The notes beneath the pieces are model-generated. The model did no database searches and was not told the origin of the DNA. It saw only the letters and a program-made list of their open reading frames with translations. A stretch of DNA of 64,000 nucleotides from Vitis vinifera. Taxonomy: Eukaryota > Streptophyta > Magnoliopsida > Vitales > Vitaceae. Both the position numbers and the translations under genes were made by a program. This document shows, piece after piece, positions 1 through 11,792 of the stretch. The DNA is taken from assembly GCF_030704535.1 (NCBI RefSeq), contig NC_081816.1, positions 9,474,001-9,538,000 on the forward strand, read 5' to 3'. Each line of letters begins with the position of its first letter. Position 1 is the first letter of the stretch.

Positions 1-2885
1 TTTGATATAAGACATGCAGAGTGATTAAAGTAGTTGTTCATATATAATAATGTAGATGGGTTCAAAGCATGGCCTTAACTTATTCTGTTGGATAACTTTC
101 CCTCAGAACTATGTTCCATGGGAATAAAATTACAAGTTCCTTGAGCTCCAAATAGAAGAAGAAAAAGGGAACCTATACCCACAAACTGAACAATATTATG
201 TAAAGGAATCCAAATTCCAAACCCCATGAGGTGGAAAGAGAAGACTTATGTGTATATAAATATGAGTGGCAGTTGGTTTGCTTTTTGCTACCCCTATGAG
301 AAATAGGACACATAAAAAAGAGTACCAGGCATTCTTTCATAAAAAATGAGCTCCCAATCTACCATGCAAGGCCCTTTTCTATTTGGGTCCTGGAGTATCT
401 ATCTATCTTCCCATGTGACTTGTCCACATTTTGTGGTTGTTGGGCATCATTTTGATGACTCCCAATGTGAAAAAGAGCTCATTGCTTTTGTGGGGAAAAG
501 AAGTTTATAAACCAAATAATGGCCTTTTCTGGACAAAAAAATCTCATTGCCATCTAAACAAAAAGGAAAAGGGAACCTTCATGATCAGCACTAGAAGTCA
601 CTTTCAAAGTTCTAAATGATCTTTGTTGTATGAGTTTGAATTCCATGAGATTAGTGAAGTATATATGAAGTGGACATCTCCTTTTGTCCATCCAATGAAT
701 GATAACAAGCTCAAAAGTAATGGAGATGCTGAGCAAATCCTAGGCTTGCAATTTACTCATCTTGGGTCATTTTGCCTTTGAAAACAATGGTTGTGAGAAT
801 CAAATGTGAGTGATTTTCTCTTCAAGAATCCTTAGCAGGAAGGTAAAGGGAAGAAAAATAGAGAAAAGAGAAGCCCACATACACTAAAGAAAGAGAGTTG
901 GTCTTGAATAGAATCATATATTTTATATCTATAGGTTGGTAGTTAGAAGTTGGCCTCATCACATAGGAGGAAGATGTGACAAGGGGAAGAGCATCTGCCC
1001 TAGTCACCTTCAAAGGCCCACCTCCCATGGCAACATATTCTAATTGGGACAATTGTTTGGAGCCACAAAAATGTCCCTCAACTGATATGATCAATATATT
1101 AATGCACTAATGCTTTGTTTGTTTGCCGAGGAGACGGGGAAACCAATACCAAATTCAACAGATACAGTGCTTTTATCAGCATGAATAGAGGCCTGTCACA
1201 CACTGAAAATGTGTACTACTGCACATACAAGAAGCCAAACCAAGAAAAGTATATGTAGATGCAGACATCCTTGAGGAAAAAAATAGGGTGTTTGGCCTAA
1301 TTTTTGGGATTTTTCAAGTAAAATCCTTGTGGTTAGAATATAGTGCTTGGTCAAATATTCCAAGGCATTTGGAAAACCTCCTGGTTTCTTTGTCCAATGG
1401 CAGCCCAGACCTTTATGAACATGGGCCTATGTATAGTATCTCTGGATGCTAGCTAGTATGAGTGTTTTAATTCCCTTCCTGATCATCTCTCTGAGGACTA
1501 GAACCCTTAATCAAAAGCAAGATTTCATGGGCCTAGGTTTCTTCTTTTCTAAGGCTAGCAAGCCTCTTTTGACTCCATGTTTTTGTGCTGAAGAAGTTGC
1601 TTGTAAAGGAGTCATGAAAGAATGAAGGTGGGGGAAACATCAAATACATACATTTTCCTGGTAATGACTCATGAAGATGGTTCAAGTTTATGAGTTTGAT
1701 CCAAACTCAGTAATTTAGATACAATTGTGTAATCCTTGTAGCTCTTCTGCATCCCAAAGTATCGCGTAAAGCAAAAACAAAACCAAGACTAATCCACCTT
1801 GAAGTATGAAGTTTGTGATGGATAAGAGCAAAGTAATGGAAAAAGTCCATGTGACAAGCATGGGGGTGACAGTTTCTTGCAATTTTTGTTGATGATTTTG
1901 CTCACATTCTGAAAGAAAAGATACATATATAAACAAAAGTATTAGCTAAAAGTCATAGCTCAAGATTCAAAGCAAGATTATTAACTTAGCAAATTCCACT
2001 ACAACAATGAAAATAGTTAGATCATGGTCCCCTACCATTCTCATTAACCGATGATCAGTACAGCTAAAACATTCCTTAAGTCACTCTCCAAAACACAGGT
2101 CGGAATTGTTGATCTCAATTCATTCTTTCAAGACAAAAAGCTTCTCCAAGCTCGAAAACACTTTTATTTTACTACATATAATAATCTTGAAGTCAAGTTT
2201 GTTTCCAATGTTTGTAGTCAAATTGTAGAGCAAAGGAGTTTCCATTTAGGGATTCATGTGATTTTGCTTTACTAGTACAACTAGCACCTGCAACTGGCCG
2301 GCAAGTGGCACCGCCATCCTCGCTTTCTTTCGCTTTTCCTAGCACAATTTTAAGCCTTACTTGTTTCCTAGGATGACGTTGTTTATGATCCACTAGATTA
2401 GCAGTCATCATTAGACTATGAAGTTTGGAATGGTTTCCTCTCACTACAGTGCAAAAAATGTGAAATTAATTATTTAATGATCGATAAGGATTTTTTTGAG
2501 AAAGCAATTAGCATGGAGAGATCAGCTAAGAAGTGGAAAATATAGAATTTGTGCAGAGATTTCTTGGAGGATTGTGAGTTGTTATAGATTGTTTTAGGCC
2601 AACATCTGGGCACCTGAGCTCGAGTTATCTTAATGCTCCACTTCTTGTTTGAGGAAATTAATCATTTCCAAGTTGAAGTTTTGGCTCTAATGAATAATTC
2701 TTTCACAATCGTACAACTAGGAACTCTATGATCTCCTTCTGTCCCCCACAAATTTTCTCAATGCCAACAAAATTTTGATACAGTGCACCGTATCACAAAT
2801 ACTGTTTCCTTGAATCAATTTTGCTATTGAGAGTTAGGTTTCAGCCCAAGTTCAAGTTGAAATAATAGAAGTACTTGACTTGTTA
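1..2885. other. Intergenic, no gene recognised
   Basis: Only short unconnected reading frames on both strands, none with a recognisable domain or plausible splice partners. It may hold upstream regulatory DNA or an unrecognised small-peptide gene. A minus-strand frame around 2193-2444 is basic and has cysteines near its end, but nothing identifies it. Confidence 0.5.
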
Positions 2886-3270
2886 CCCCCACAAATTAAG
2901 TTGAATGATTAAATTTATAGTTTAACATGATATCAAGGTCTTGTTTCATGAAAAATTTATTTTCATCAATTTATTAAGTCTACATTAGTTCAAAAGAAGA
3001 TTGTGATAAGGCCGGGTGTCAACCCTTTAGGTTAAATTGATGACTTAATCAAAGCCATATAAAACATTATGTCTTATTTTTCCTTTTAAGTTAAAGGATT
3101 AAGTAATATTGTTACTGATTTTAGAATTATCTAACCCTAAAATGTACTTTTAAGTTTTATAATTAAATTGATAGTTTAATATGATATTATAGACGTGTTT
3201 CATAGAAAGGTCATTTTCTCCTAGGTTAAATTGATAACCGATCCGGTATAAACTTTGTCTTAGAGATAAC
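2886..3270. repeat. Imperfect direct repeat, likely old transposon remnant
   Basis: Two diverged copies of one AT-rich passage lie about 250 bp apart. Both contain a stretch like 'atagtttaacatgatat' followed by 'tgtttcat' and a 'ggtcattttc'-like tail (about 2905-2965 and 3165-3225). This suggests a decayed mobile element or tandem duplication. No terminal repeats or target duplication could be defined. Confidence 0.4.
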
Positions 3271-5698
3271 CAAGTAGTATTAGTACTCATCTTAGAATTA
3301 TTTAACACTTAAACGTGGGTTTGCATCATAATTTGATTAATTAAGCAAAGACTTGAAAGTTCATAGTAATAACTACAAAAAAGGAATTGTTGCTGAACAT
3401 ATTGTATTTCAACTCATCTGCATTCTCTTTTTTGGACCCTTCAGCAGAGGAAAGGCCTAAATGATCCTAAGCCACACATGGGGTTGGACAGATGGAAAGT
3501 CTTGAACTCCACAACATGAAATCATCATGGACAGAATAGAGAATGCAGAAGGAAGAAACAGTCAAATTCCACACTCAACACAAAGCTAATTCAAGGAGTG
3601 TGGAAAACACAGTCCAATGAAACCCACGAGTAGGCATCAACTTGAGCCAAGCCTGCAGGCTGCATCGCAAGAGTTTGCGTGGGCGTGGGGCTAAGATTCT
3701 TGGTTAGGAGGAGACATGTTGATGTCCCATATGTTAAAAGCAAAGCTAAAGCCATCATTAGGGGCGCAAACCATTTGCAAGAGGGGGTGGACCACCAGCA
3801 GAATTCATAAGGATTAGGTCTTCCTACCAGAATAGGATTACCATACCCCAGTTGATGTAAGATTTGTTTGAATCAAGAAAAGGAAAGGAAAACAAAAGAT
3901 TATCGTTTGGGGTTTCTATTTGAATCTATCTCCATGCATGGGAAAGTTGACATTAATGTTTTGTTTGGTTGCTGAGAAAGCTTAAGAAAATGAAAAACCC
4001 TCACAGCTCCTTGGATGATACATGCCTTCCCTTTTTCAACACATTTCTTTTCTTTGCCACCAAGCAAAAAAAAAATAAAAATTTCTCATAAGGTATAATC
4101 ATTAAAGGAAAAACATAATTCCAGAACCTCAGAATTTTTCTCTCTTTTTTTCTTTCTCTTTTTGAATAATAGCCTTCTTTACTGCTTTTCAGAAAAACAA
4201 TTAAAAAAAGAGACTATTGGCCGCTGGGAACATTTTGAATTTTGATACAGACCCATATATGTGTTTAGATTAAGCTGGAAAAAAAGACTGGTATTTTTTT
4301 CTTGTATGGTCTTTTTCTCTACCAAAATCTCTTGTTGGTTGTTGTTTCTAAGGAGTGCACCTCTGGCATAATAAGTACAGGGGTTCATGGGCTTTTCACA
4401 AGAGGTGGAATAGGAGAATCATGTGAGCTCTGCGGGTGTGTGTATGTTGTGATGTCATTGCAGCAAAGGCTCTGAATGTTGACCGAGGGCCTCCGCTTCT
4501 GAGCTCCAGTCTTCCATAAAGACTACTGAGAAAGCCTTGATGGGTGTCAATGAAGCAGCAGAATCTGACAGAGCAGTGGATTCAATGATGGGTTTGAATC
4601 TAATGGGCACAGAAACGTTTGAACCCACTATTGGTTACTGAACAGGAGTTGGTGATTTTGAGTTAATCCAGAGGTGACATTTAGAGGAGAGGCAGTTTCA
4701 GTTAATGGGGTTGAGTGATTCAGACAGAAAAATGAGTAACCAAACTGGGTCTTTTGCCTTTGGGTGATGGGTCTTGTCCATCTGTGAAGAAGCTCCAGGT
4801 ATGGTTCAGATATAATGGTTTTCTTGAAGTTGCAGAGAAATGGAGGAAGGAGAAAAATAATATAATATTTTTTGGCTCTCTTATTGTTTTATTTATTTAT
4901 TTTTTTTCATTGATGTTGGAGGGAAAGTGCCATGTGGTGAGCTCAGAGGCCTGCACATGGCTTCTCCCATTTCCAAGCTCTGCGAGTGTAAACCAATAGA
5001 GTAAAACCAAGGGATTTGAGGTTTTCAAGAGAATCAGGTGCAGAGAAAAACCACCTGATTGGCGTTAGATAAAAAAAACCCAGTTTTTTAGGAGCAATGG
5101 AGGAGTTGGGAACTGTGAGTCTGTGATCAAAGAAACAACCCAGAAATTATAACTTCAGTGCAAGTTTTCAATTGTTTAAGAGGAAAAAAGCCATTTTCTT
5201 TTCTTTTCTTTTTTCCTCTTTGCAAACCGGTTCAGGTACATCTGTTGATCTCTCACACCATTGTACAGCTTATGTTCACACTTTGTTTATGTATTAATAT
5301 GATCTGAAGATTGATCTATTCCAATATGATATAAACCTTTCCTGTTTTAGCTATGTGTCTTTGTTGATATCTAAGCAAGAAAGTAGTAGAGATTGAAAGT
5401 TTGAAACCACCTTCCACCCATTTGCAGTCTCTATTTTTTTTTCAATCCAAGGCAGATCCATCAATCAATTATCACTGTCTTAGTGTCTCTTAGTAGCTAT
5501 CTGTTTTGCTTGTGTTGGAGCAAGAAAAGGACAAAGTCCTTTTTTGCTGTTTCTGGTTCTGGTTCTTGTTCTGTTTCTTCAAGTACCCATCAATCTGTGT
5601 TTTGGTTTGACCCTCCTTGGAGCCCAATAAAAACCCCAGAGTTTTCCATCCACTTTCATCTTCTCCATTTTGACCCCATTTGCAGTCTCTTCAATCCA
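3271..5698. other. Intergenic and 5' leader of the 5699 gene
   Basis: No coding signature. The last 250 bases are pyrimidine-rich and are probably the promoter and 5' untranslated leader of the membrane-protein gene. The reading frame stays open upstream to about 5483 but has no ATG there, so that extension is treated as leader. Confidence 0.5.
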
Positions 5699-6487
5699 AT
5701 GGTCTTGAACCACAGAGTTGAGGATCAAATGGCTTCTTCTCTGTGTTTCCTCAGAAATCCACTGCCTTGGGTTGCAGCTCTTGTCCCAGTTTTGATATTT
5801 GCAGGCTTTCTGGGTTTTGGGGTGTTGTCCATCCTCATCACATCTTCAGCTTTGATCTTATCTACTGTCCTCTTCACATTCTCAAAGCAAAGGCCAGTGG
5901 TGGAGGAGGAATCACTGAAAGAAGAAGAAGAAAAAGTAGAAGAAGAAGAAGAAGAAGAAGAAGAAGAAGAGGTTCTCAGGTCTGATCACCATGAGAGTCT
6001 GCCTCACATGGAGGAAGTTGCATCCAGAACACAGACTGAAACTGATACCATCATACAGAGGGATGAAGCCCAAGAGAGTGGAATGAGCCATCAGATGAAT
6101 GAGTACATAGATGAGTCTCCTGATTCACTATCAAAAACTGAAAGCCTTGATCAATCATCAACGAGTGATGAGTCTGAAGTGGAGTGGCCATTCCCAGACA
6201 ATGCAGGCCAGAGTCCAGAATGCTCTGATGGTTCAATTTCTGATGAGGATAGCCTCATTGAAATAGCACTCCTGAGTGGGCACTATGTTGATCCTAAACA
6301 AGAAGACCCCAAGTTCAACTCACAGAAAAAACTGCCAGACTTCACACCAGACTCAATTTTCCAGCAACACAGTACTCTAATGGAGCTCCTAGCAGAGATG
6401 AATGAGATGAATGAGGAGGAAAACTTGATTGAGATTGACATATCCATGGGATCCATCAAGTGTTCAAGGTTTGAGATTGAAGCATGA
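5699..6487 (+). CDS. Small acidic membrane protein of unknown function
   Basis: A single exon of 262 codons. I chose the ATG at 5699; a second in-frame ATG at 5729 (11th codon) is equally plausible because the membrane segment follows directly. Residues about 20-60 are strongly hydrophobic (PWVAALVPVLIFAGFLGFG, then an LITSSALILSTVLF stretch), giving one or two membrane helices close to the N terminus. After a short basic SKQRP stop-transfer come a run of about 20 glutamates and a long Ser/Asp/Glu-rich tail with no globular domain signature. The tail ends with a Leu/Met/Glu-rich segment containing repeated EMNEMNEE. I know similar uncharacterised plant proteins but no assigned function. The frame is intact to a TGA at 6485, with a CT microsatellite just downstream, so it is probably expressed. 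Confidence 0.8.
   Translation: MVLNHRVEDQMASSLCFLRNPLPWVAALVPVLIFAGFLGFGVLSILITSSALILSTVLFTFSKQRPVVEEESLKEEEEKVEEEEEEEEEEEVLRSDHHESLPHMEEVASRTQTETDTIIQRDEAQESGMSHQMNEYIDESPDSLSKTESLDQSSTSDESEVEWPFPDNAGQSPECSDGSISDEDSLIEIALLSGHYVDPKQEDPKFNSQKKLPDFTPDSIFQQHSTLMELLAEMNEMNEEENLIEIDISMGSIKCSRFEIEA
5938..5971 (+). repeat. In-frame GAA trinucleotide repeat
   Basis: About eleven perfect GAA/AGA units inside the coding region encode most of the poly-glutamate run. Changes in length would stay in frame. Confidence 0.9.
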
Positions 6488-6515
6488 GCATGAGCAAGTG
6501 TTGTAAAAGTAACTT

Positions 6516-6538
6516 TCTCTCTCTCTCTCTCTCTCTCT
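6516..6538. repeat. CT dinucleotide microsatellite in 3' region
   Basis: About eleven CT units, roughly 30 bases after the stop codon of the acidic membrane protein, probably in its 3' untranslated region. Confidence 0.9.
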
Positions 6539-8140
6539 TTTAAGTACTTTTTATGTTTTTGATCCATTTGGATTTGGCTTAAAGAAAGAATTAGGGTTTT
6601 GGGGGTTTAGGATTTGAAGCTTATGCGGCTGCTTCTTGACCTCACTTCCATTGACCCAAAGCCCTCACAAACCTTGGATACCCCCATTAAAGCAGTTGTA
6701 CTATCAACTATGGGCCTTTGTTTTCTCTTAATATGAAGAACACTAAAGTATTAAAAGTTTAGAAAGGCCATCATCAATTGATGGGATTCCACTTGCATTT
6801 CTTTATCCACAAATATATCTTTTTCTATAATCTTCTTGTCCATTTGGCATCATCTAATGCTTCAAAGCATACATTTAATGGGTCCTAAAGACAACTCAAG
6901 GCTGAGAAGAACCCATGATGCAGAACTATTCCAAAAGATTTGTGATCCAATTCACATGACCCAGTATCAATTTCATGTGATTTCTATGGATTTTAAAAGA
7001 AATACAAGGTTGGTTCCATTTTTTTTTTTTTTTTTGGTGATCTTTGGTGGAAAGGAAAGAGCCAATTGAAAAGAAATTTAGCATGTTTAGATTAGACATT
7101 AACCATGTTTGTGTCATAGTAAAACAATACGAATTTTAGTATTTTCGTGTCATAATCGTATCAACTCATATAATTGGTTTAATGAATGAGAGTGTTTGGG
7201 TTTGACTACTTAATAAGTATTACTCATTTACTTAATCATATCAAGATAAACCCGCTTATAATTCATTTAATTTATCAATTTTAGACATTTAGGAAACTTT
7301 TTTTGTTAAGTGATTTTATACACTTAGGAAATTATAAAATTAATTTTTTTTTATAATTATGAATGTTATTATAATAACTTTTAAAAATAAATAAATAACG
7401 AGCTAAAGCAAAATTTTATATATCTATAATTAAAATATTAAACAAGAATTATAAATGGTACAAAATTAAATTTTTATTTATTTTCTACAGCATATATATT
7501 ATAATTTAAAACAAAATAATTAAATTAATTAAGATATCAAAAAATTAAACTTAAAAGTTAAGAAAAAAATTTTAAAATTTTTAAGAAAAAAATTCAAATC
7601 ATATTATATTATATGTAAGATATACAAATTTATTTTTATTTTTATTTTGAAGCTAATGGTTTCTATTTTATTGAGTTGAAAAGCTACAACAACTCATCAA
7701 GGCAGCTTTGCAGAGCTTTTATTGATTAAGGCCCCTTGAATAAGCCTTTTAAAAGCCATGACTATGCTTTTCATTTTATATTTTCTTTAAAGAAAAAAGT
7801 TTAATAAAATCCTTTTAGATAAACTTTTAAATAATTTTATTAAATAGTTTATGACTTATCAAAAAAGGTTTAATATAGAAGTGAAAAATATTATGTGTTG
7901 TAGAAACATGATATTAGTCCACAAAATTAGGATTTTGATGTATTATTTGACTTGTGACTATAGTTGAAAACAAAAAATTGTCTCAAAAGGAGTTGACCAT
8001 TCCTTCGTCTACGTTTCTTGAAGCGGCGTCGTTTTGAGGCTTTGTAAACAATGATGAGCAGCTTCCACTGCCTAGCTCTTTCCACTTACAACGACGCCGT
8101 TGTGATCTCGCGGTTTCGGAATCGATGGTGCTTAGGATGC
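6539..8140. other. Intergenic, AT-rich with old repeat debris
   Basis: No gene is visible. Around 7100-7270 lies a passage with repeated 'tcgtgtcata' and 'tcatataattgg' style words that looks like transposon debris. 7320-7640 is nearly pure A/T. A poly-T tract sits at 7020-7036. Confidence 0.5.
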
Positions 8141-8373
8141 CACGTGTAATAATAAGTAGATAGAGTAAGTCCACGGCTCATTGACCTTTCTGACCCTGGG
8201 TGTTCGACTCACCTCCAGCCAAGCATCAGCCGGCCCAAGATTCTCCACTAACTCATTACGTGGTCACACCTCCAGCCGTCAAATTCCCCGTCCCTACTAC
8301 GCATCGGACGTCCCAGGATCACCCACGTGAACCATGCTTATCGACAAACAAACGGTCCTAAACCAACCACGTG
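8141..8373 (+). promoter_or_regulatory. Cluster of three CACGTG G-boxes upstream of NF-YB
   Basis: Perfect palindromic CACGTG words occur at 8141-8146, 8324-8329 and 8368-8373, 210-440 bases before the ATG of the NF-YB gene. A related ACGTGG word lies near 8259. G-boxes are bound by plant bZIP and bHLH factors, so this looks like a real promoter module. Which factor binds cannot be read from sequence. Confidence 0.55.
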
Positions 8374-8579
8374 TCGCACCCGATGCCATATTACTTCGAC
8401 GATCCAACGGACCCAACACCTCCTCCTCTGCAACCACGCTTCTCTTCACCGGAGTGACGTTTTTCCGGCCAGTCCCTGCAAAACCCACGTTATACCCTGG
8501 TTTCCTCCTCCGATTGGCTCAATTCGCGACCCTCAAGTCATGATTTCTTGATAAACGAAGTAGGTGAAGATCGAAATTC

Positions 8580-9227
8580 ATGGCGGATTCAGACAACGAC
8601 TCGGGTGGGCACAACAACAGCAACGCCAACAGCGAGCTGTCGGCGAGAGAGCAAGACCGATTCCTGCCGATCGCAAACGTGAGCCGGATCATGAAGAAGG
8701 CGCTGCCGGCAAACGCGAAGATCTCCAAAGATGCTAAAGAGACGGTGCAGGAGTGCGTGTCGGAGTTCATCAGCTTCATCACTGGAGAGGCCTCCGACAA
8801 GTGTCAGCGAGAGAAGCGGAAGACGATCAACGGCGACGACTTGCTGTGGGCGATGACGACTCTGGGGTTCGAGGAGTATGTGGAGCCCCTAAAGATATAC
8901 CTGCAAAAGTACAGGGAGATGGAGGGCGAGAAGAGCTCCTTGGGAGGGAGGCCCGGCGAGAAGGACGGCTCCGGCGGGGGCGGAGCAGCTGCGGGAGGTG
9001 GGGGCGCGATGAGCTCCGGCAGCAGTGGGGGTTTCAATGGGGGTGGGATGTACGGTGGGATGATGATGATGGGGCATCATCAGGGACAGGCTTACGGCTC
9101 GGGTTCGTTTCATCACATGAGCAGCTCGGGCAGCGGTGGCGGCGGGGGCGGAGGAGTGGGTAAGAACAACACCGGCAGTTCGAGCGGCGGCGGTGGCGGG
9201 GTGGCGTCAACGGTGAGGTCAAGGTAG
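8580..9227 (+). CDS. NF-YB (CCAAT-binding factor subunit B), non-LEC1 type
   Basis: A single-exon gene of 215 codons. Residues 21-115 form the conserved histone-fold core of NF-YB: it starts [18 protein letters not shown], continues with [20 protein letters not shown] and [20 protein letters not shown], and ends [18 protein letters not shown] pairs with NF-YC, and the dimer recruits NF-YA to CCAAT boxes in the nucleus. Position 50 is Lys in ISKDA, where LEC1-type members have Asp, so this belongs to the general, non-embryonic class near NF-YB2/NF-YB3, the group linked to flowering and stress. The C-terminal 95 residues are Gly/Ser-rich with a Met-rich patch ([12 protein letters not shown]), low complexity and typical of the class. 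The coding region is far more GC-rich than its surroundings. Subgroup identity is inferred by eye. Confidence 0.93.
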   Translation: MADSDNDSGGHNNSNANSELSAREQDRFLPIANVSRIMKKALPANAKISKDAKETVQECVSEFISFITGEASDKCQREKRKTINGDDLLWAMTTLGFEEYVEPLKIYLQKYREMEGEKSSLGGRPGEKDGSGGGGAAAGGGGAMSSGSSGGFNGGGMYGGMMMMGHHQGQAYGSGSFHHMSSSGSGGGGGGGVGKNNTGSSSGGGGGVASTVRSR

Positions 9228-10784
9228 GTAAAAGCTAGTTAGGTTAGGTGGTTGATGAAAAGTGACTACTTTCTAGGGTTCTAATTGAATTTTCAATTTT
9301 TTTTTAACTTTTTTTTTTTTGGGGTGGTGGGGAGGAGTTGATGACTTATGTTATAATATGTAAGTGTAATTGTGGGAATTAAAAGAGATAAATGCAATGC
9401 AAATAGTCTGTATCTGTAACCTCTAATCATAAACTTCTAATTGAGGATGATATTTGAGAACCTTCCTCTTCTTTTCTACCTGTTTAATTTTTATTTTTAT
9501 ACAAAATATTAAAATTAATCATAAATAAATAGCAAAATCAAATTATAATTTATGGGTTTAAGTGTGGTATGGTTTCTATAAATGGGGTGGCATTTGGAGA
9601 AAGGGGGAGGGTGAATGGGTGATTGGGGTTTGATATTTTTGGCTTTGAAGTGGATGTTACTTGTTAGTTTGCATGTGGAAATCTCTAAACCACTTCCATT
9701 CTTCCATTTCATTGTCGGCCAGGCCATTACCATATAACCCATAAAATCTCCTGCTTTTAAGTTGGACGTGACGCCCTTTCGGCCTTCTGTTTAGTATTTA
9801 GAGTCACTTGTTAAAACACATGAAAGCGAATTCTTTAGAGTGATCTAAACAACAATTAAAACTATGGAGAGTATTTTAAAAACTTTACATCATATGGTAT
9901 TTTTATTAAAAATAAGTTAGAAAATTATTTTTTATATTTGAGTTTTCAAATAGAATTTTGTTTTTAAAAACTTTATGATAAAAAATTGCTCTTAAACCTG
10001 TTTTTAAAAAATACTTCCAAAAGTTAACACTTTCCACTTTTACAAATATTTATATTTTCTATTTTGTTGAGTGTTTTTGCATTTATATTATTATTATTAC
10101 TATTTTAATAACTTTTTATTACATGAAATTAGAACTATTTTTCCTAGCGTCTCTGCAACGGATTAATTTCAACCTTACATCGTGGGCTCCCCCATAAAGC
10201 CCTGAACCCGTGTGCTCTCTTTTGGGCTTCACTAATTGCAGGCTACTCTAACCAAATCTGGACCCTTAACTCACACTTGCTCTCTTCCATTTTGGTAAAT
10301 GAATCGAAACTTGGATTGACAGAACAAAAGATGGCCACTCACAAGTCACAAAGGACGCAAAACGCATTAAAAGTAGCACAAAGACAGCAGCAAGGATCTG
10401 GGCCACGGGAATCAAACGAGATGATTTGTTCTTAGTTCCTTTGTGAGGAGCATATAATTACTATCATCATTAATAGGCTTACAGGTGTCTTTATACTACA
10501 AAGTGCTAAAGTGCTAGCTTTCAAGAAGTGCACAACAGTTATCAAAGCCCAAAGCAGCAATGAGCCTCTTTATGTGCTCCTTAATGGACATGGTTTGTTC
10601 ATGCATTATTAAGCTATTCTTTTTAACATCTTTCTTAACGCACTAAAATCCTTTCCGAGAGATTATTTAAACCTAAAAGAAGTTATTGAAGATCAAATGC
10701 AATGAATAACAACCTAAAGCAACTAGGTCGGGTTGACCAGTATAGTTTGACTTAAAAAGTGCTAACTAGACTTAAATAGAAGGG

Positions 10785-11160
10785 ATTACAATGAGATGAG
10801 TTTTTTCGTTCAGAATTTCAGAAAAGTTTAAATGAATTACGATTAGATTAACATTTAAAAAAAAAAACCATTGGTTATGTGACACTAAATTTGAGCTAGA
10901 TTCAAGTATTTATTTGCTCCCTACTACCTTATCCCTATTATATATATAACAAAATAAAAATAAACCATTTTTAATATCTATAAAAATAAAAAATATTCTC
11001 TTAATTTATTTTCTAAAAACTTATAATATTTTTTTATTTATAAATTATATTTAATTTTCATATAATTAAAAATTTTAAAATAAAAAATAAAAAAATAAAG
11101 TCGGGCCAAATGCATAGAGAATGGGACCTGACCCACCCTGCTCTGTTTAAAAAAGTTTTA
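10785..11160. repeat. Dispersed repeat, copy A
   Basis: It begins with 'aatgagatgagttttt', later has 'caagtatttatttgctcc' and 'ttatccctattatatatata', then an AT-only stretch and a GC-rich tail mentioning 'gacccaccctgc'. The same order of words recurs at 20205-20545, suggesting two decayed copies of one transposon family. Confidence 0.4.
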
Positions 11161-11752
11161 TTTAAGACAATAATGATAATATATTTAAATAATGAAGAGA
11201 GAATTAGGATTGGTGACCCATCTTTTTGCCATCCCTAGTAAGAGGAAGTCCTAAGCCCAAGCCCATGTATGCCCATGATAGACAAGTCATGGCCCGCAAG
11301 AGACGATTAACACCGAATCCTATTGACAACGATGATAGGGAATGCGAGGATGAGTAGTGGGACCTTATCACAACATTTCATAGCAAAAAGTTGATTGTTA
11401 CTTACATTTAGTGTATATTTTGCTTCAAATTCTTCATTAATTAAACAAAAGAGATGTTGTGGCATATGCATCATCACACAAAATTTTCTATTACATGTTG
11501 TAAGATTTCTCGAAACAAAATTCTTATTTTATGTTTTGGGGAAGCAAATTTTTTGTTCAAATTCAATTTCTTCTACCACTCCAAACACACCTTAGGACTC
11601 CACCAACCAAAATCATGAAAATCTTCTAAATTACCTAATCATCTGCTTAGATTTGAATTGCAGCGGTACAAGTACAACATAAGAAAGTGTGTGGGTGTGT
11701 GTGATTTGAGATATTGTACGACAAAGAGGTACAAGGAGCTGTCGGCCTTGTT

Positions 11753-11792
11753 TGTGAGTGAGTGAGTGAGTGAGCGAGCGAGCGAGCGAGTG
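11753..11792. repeat. TGAG/CGAG tetranucleotide microsatellite
   Basis: About ten tetramers, switching from TGAG to CGAG halfway and back once. Confidence 0.85.

Noticed and set aside
2193-2444. Possible small secreted-peptide gene on the minus strand
   Set aside because: No clear signal peptide and no conserved peptide motif that I can name.
5483-5698. Open N-terminal extension of the acidic membrane protein
   Set aside because: No ATG before 5699 in this frame; the sequence looks like a pyrimidine-rich leader.
8753-9222. Overlapping long frames on both strands inside the NF-YB gene
   Set aside because: Shadows caused by the GC-rich Gly-coding tail; only the frame with the histone fold is supported.
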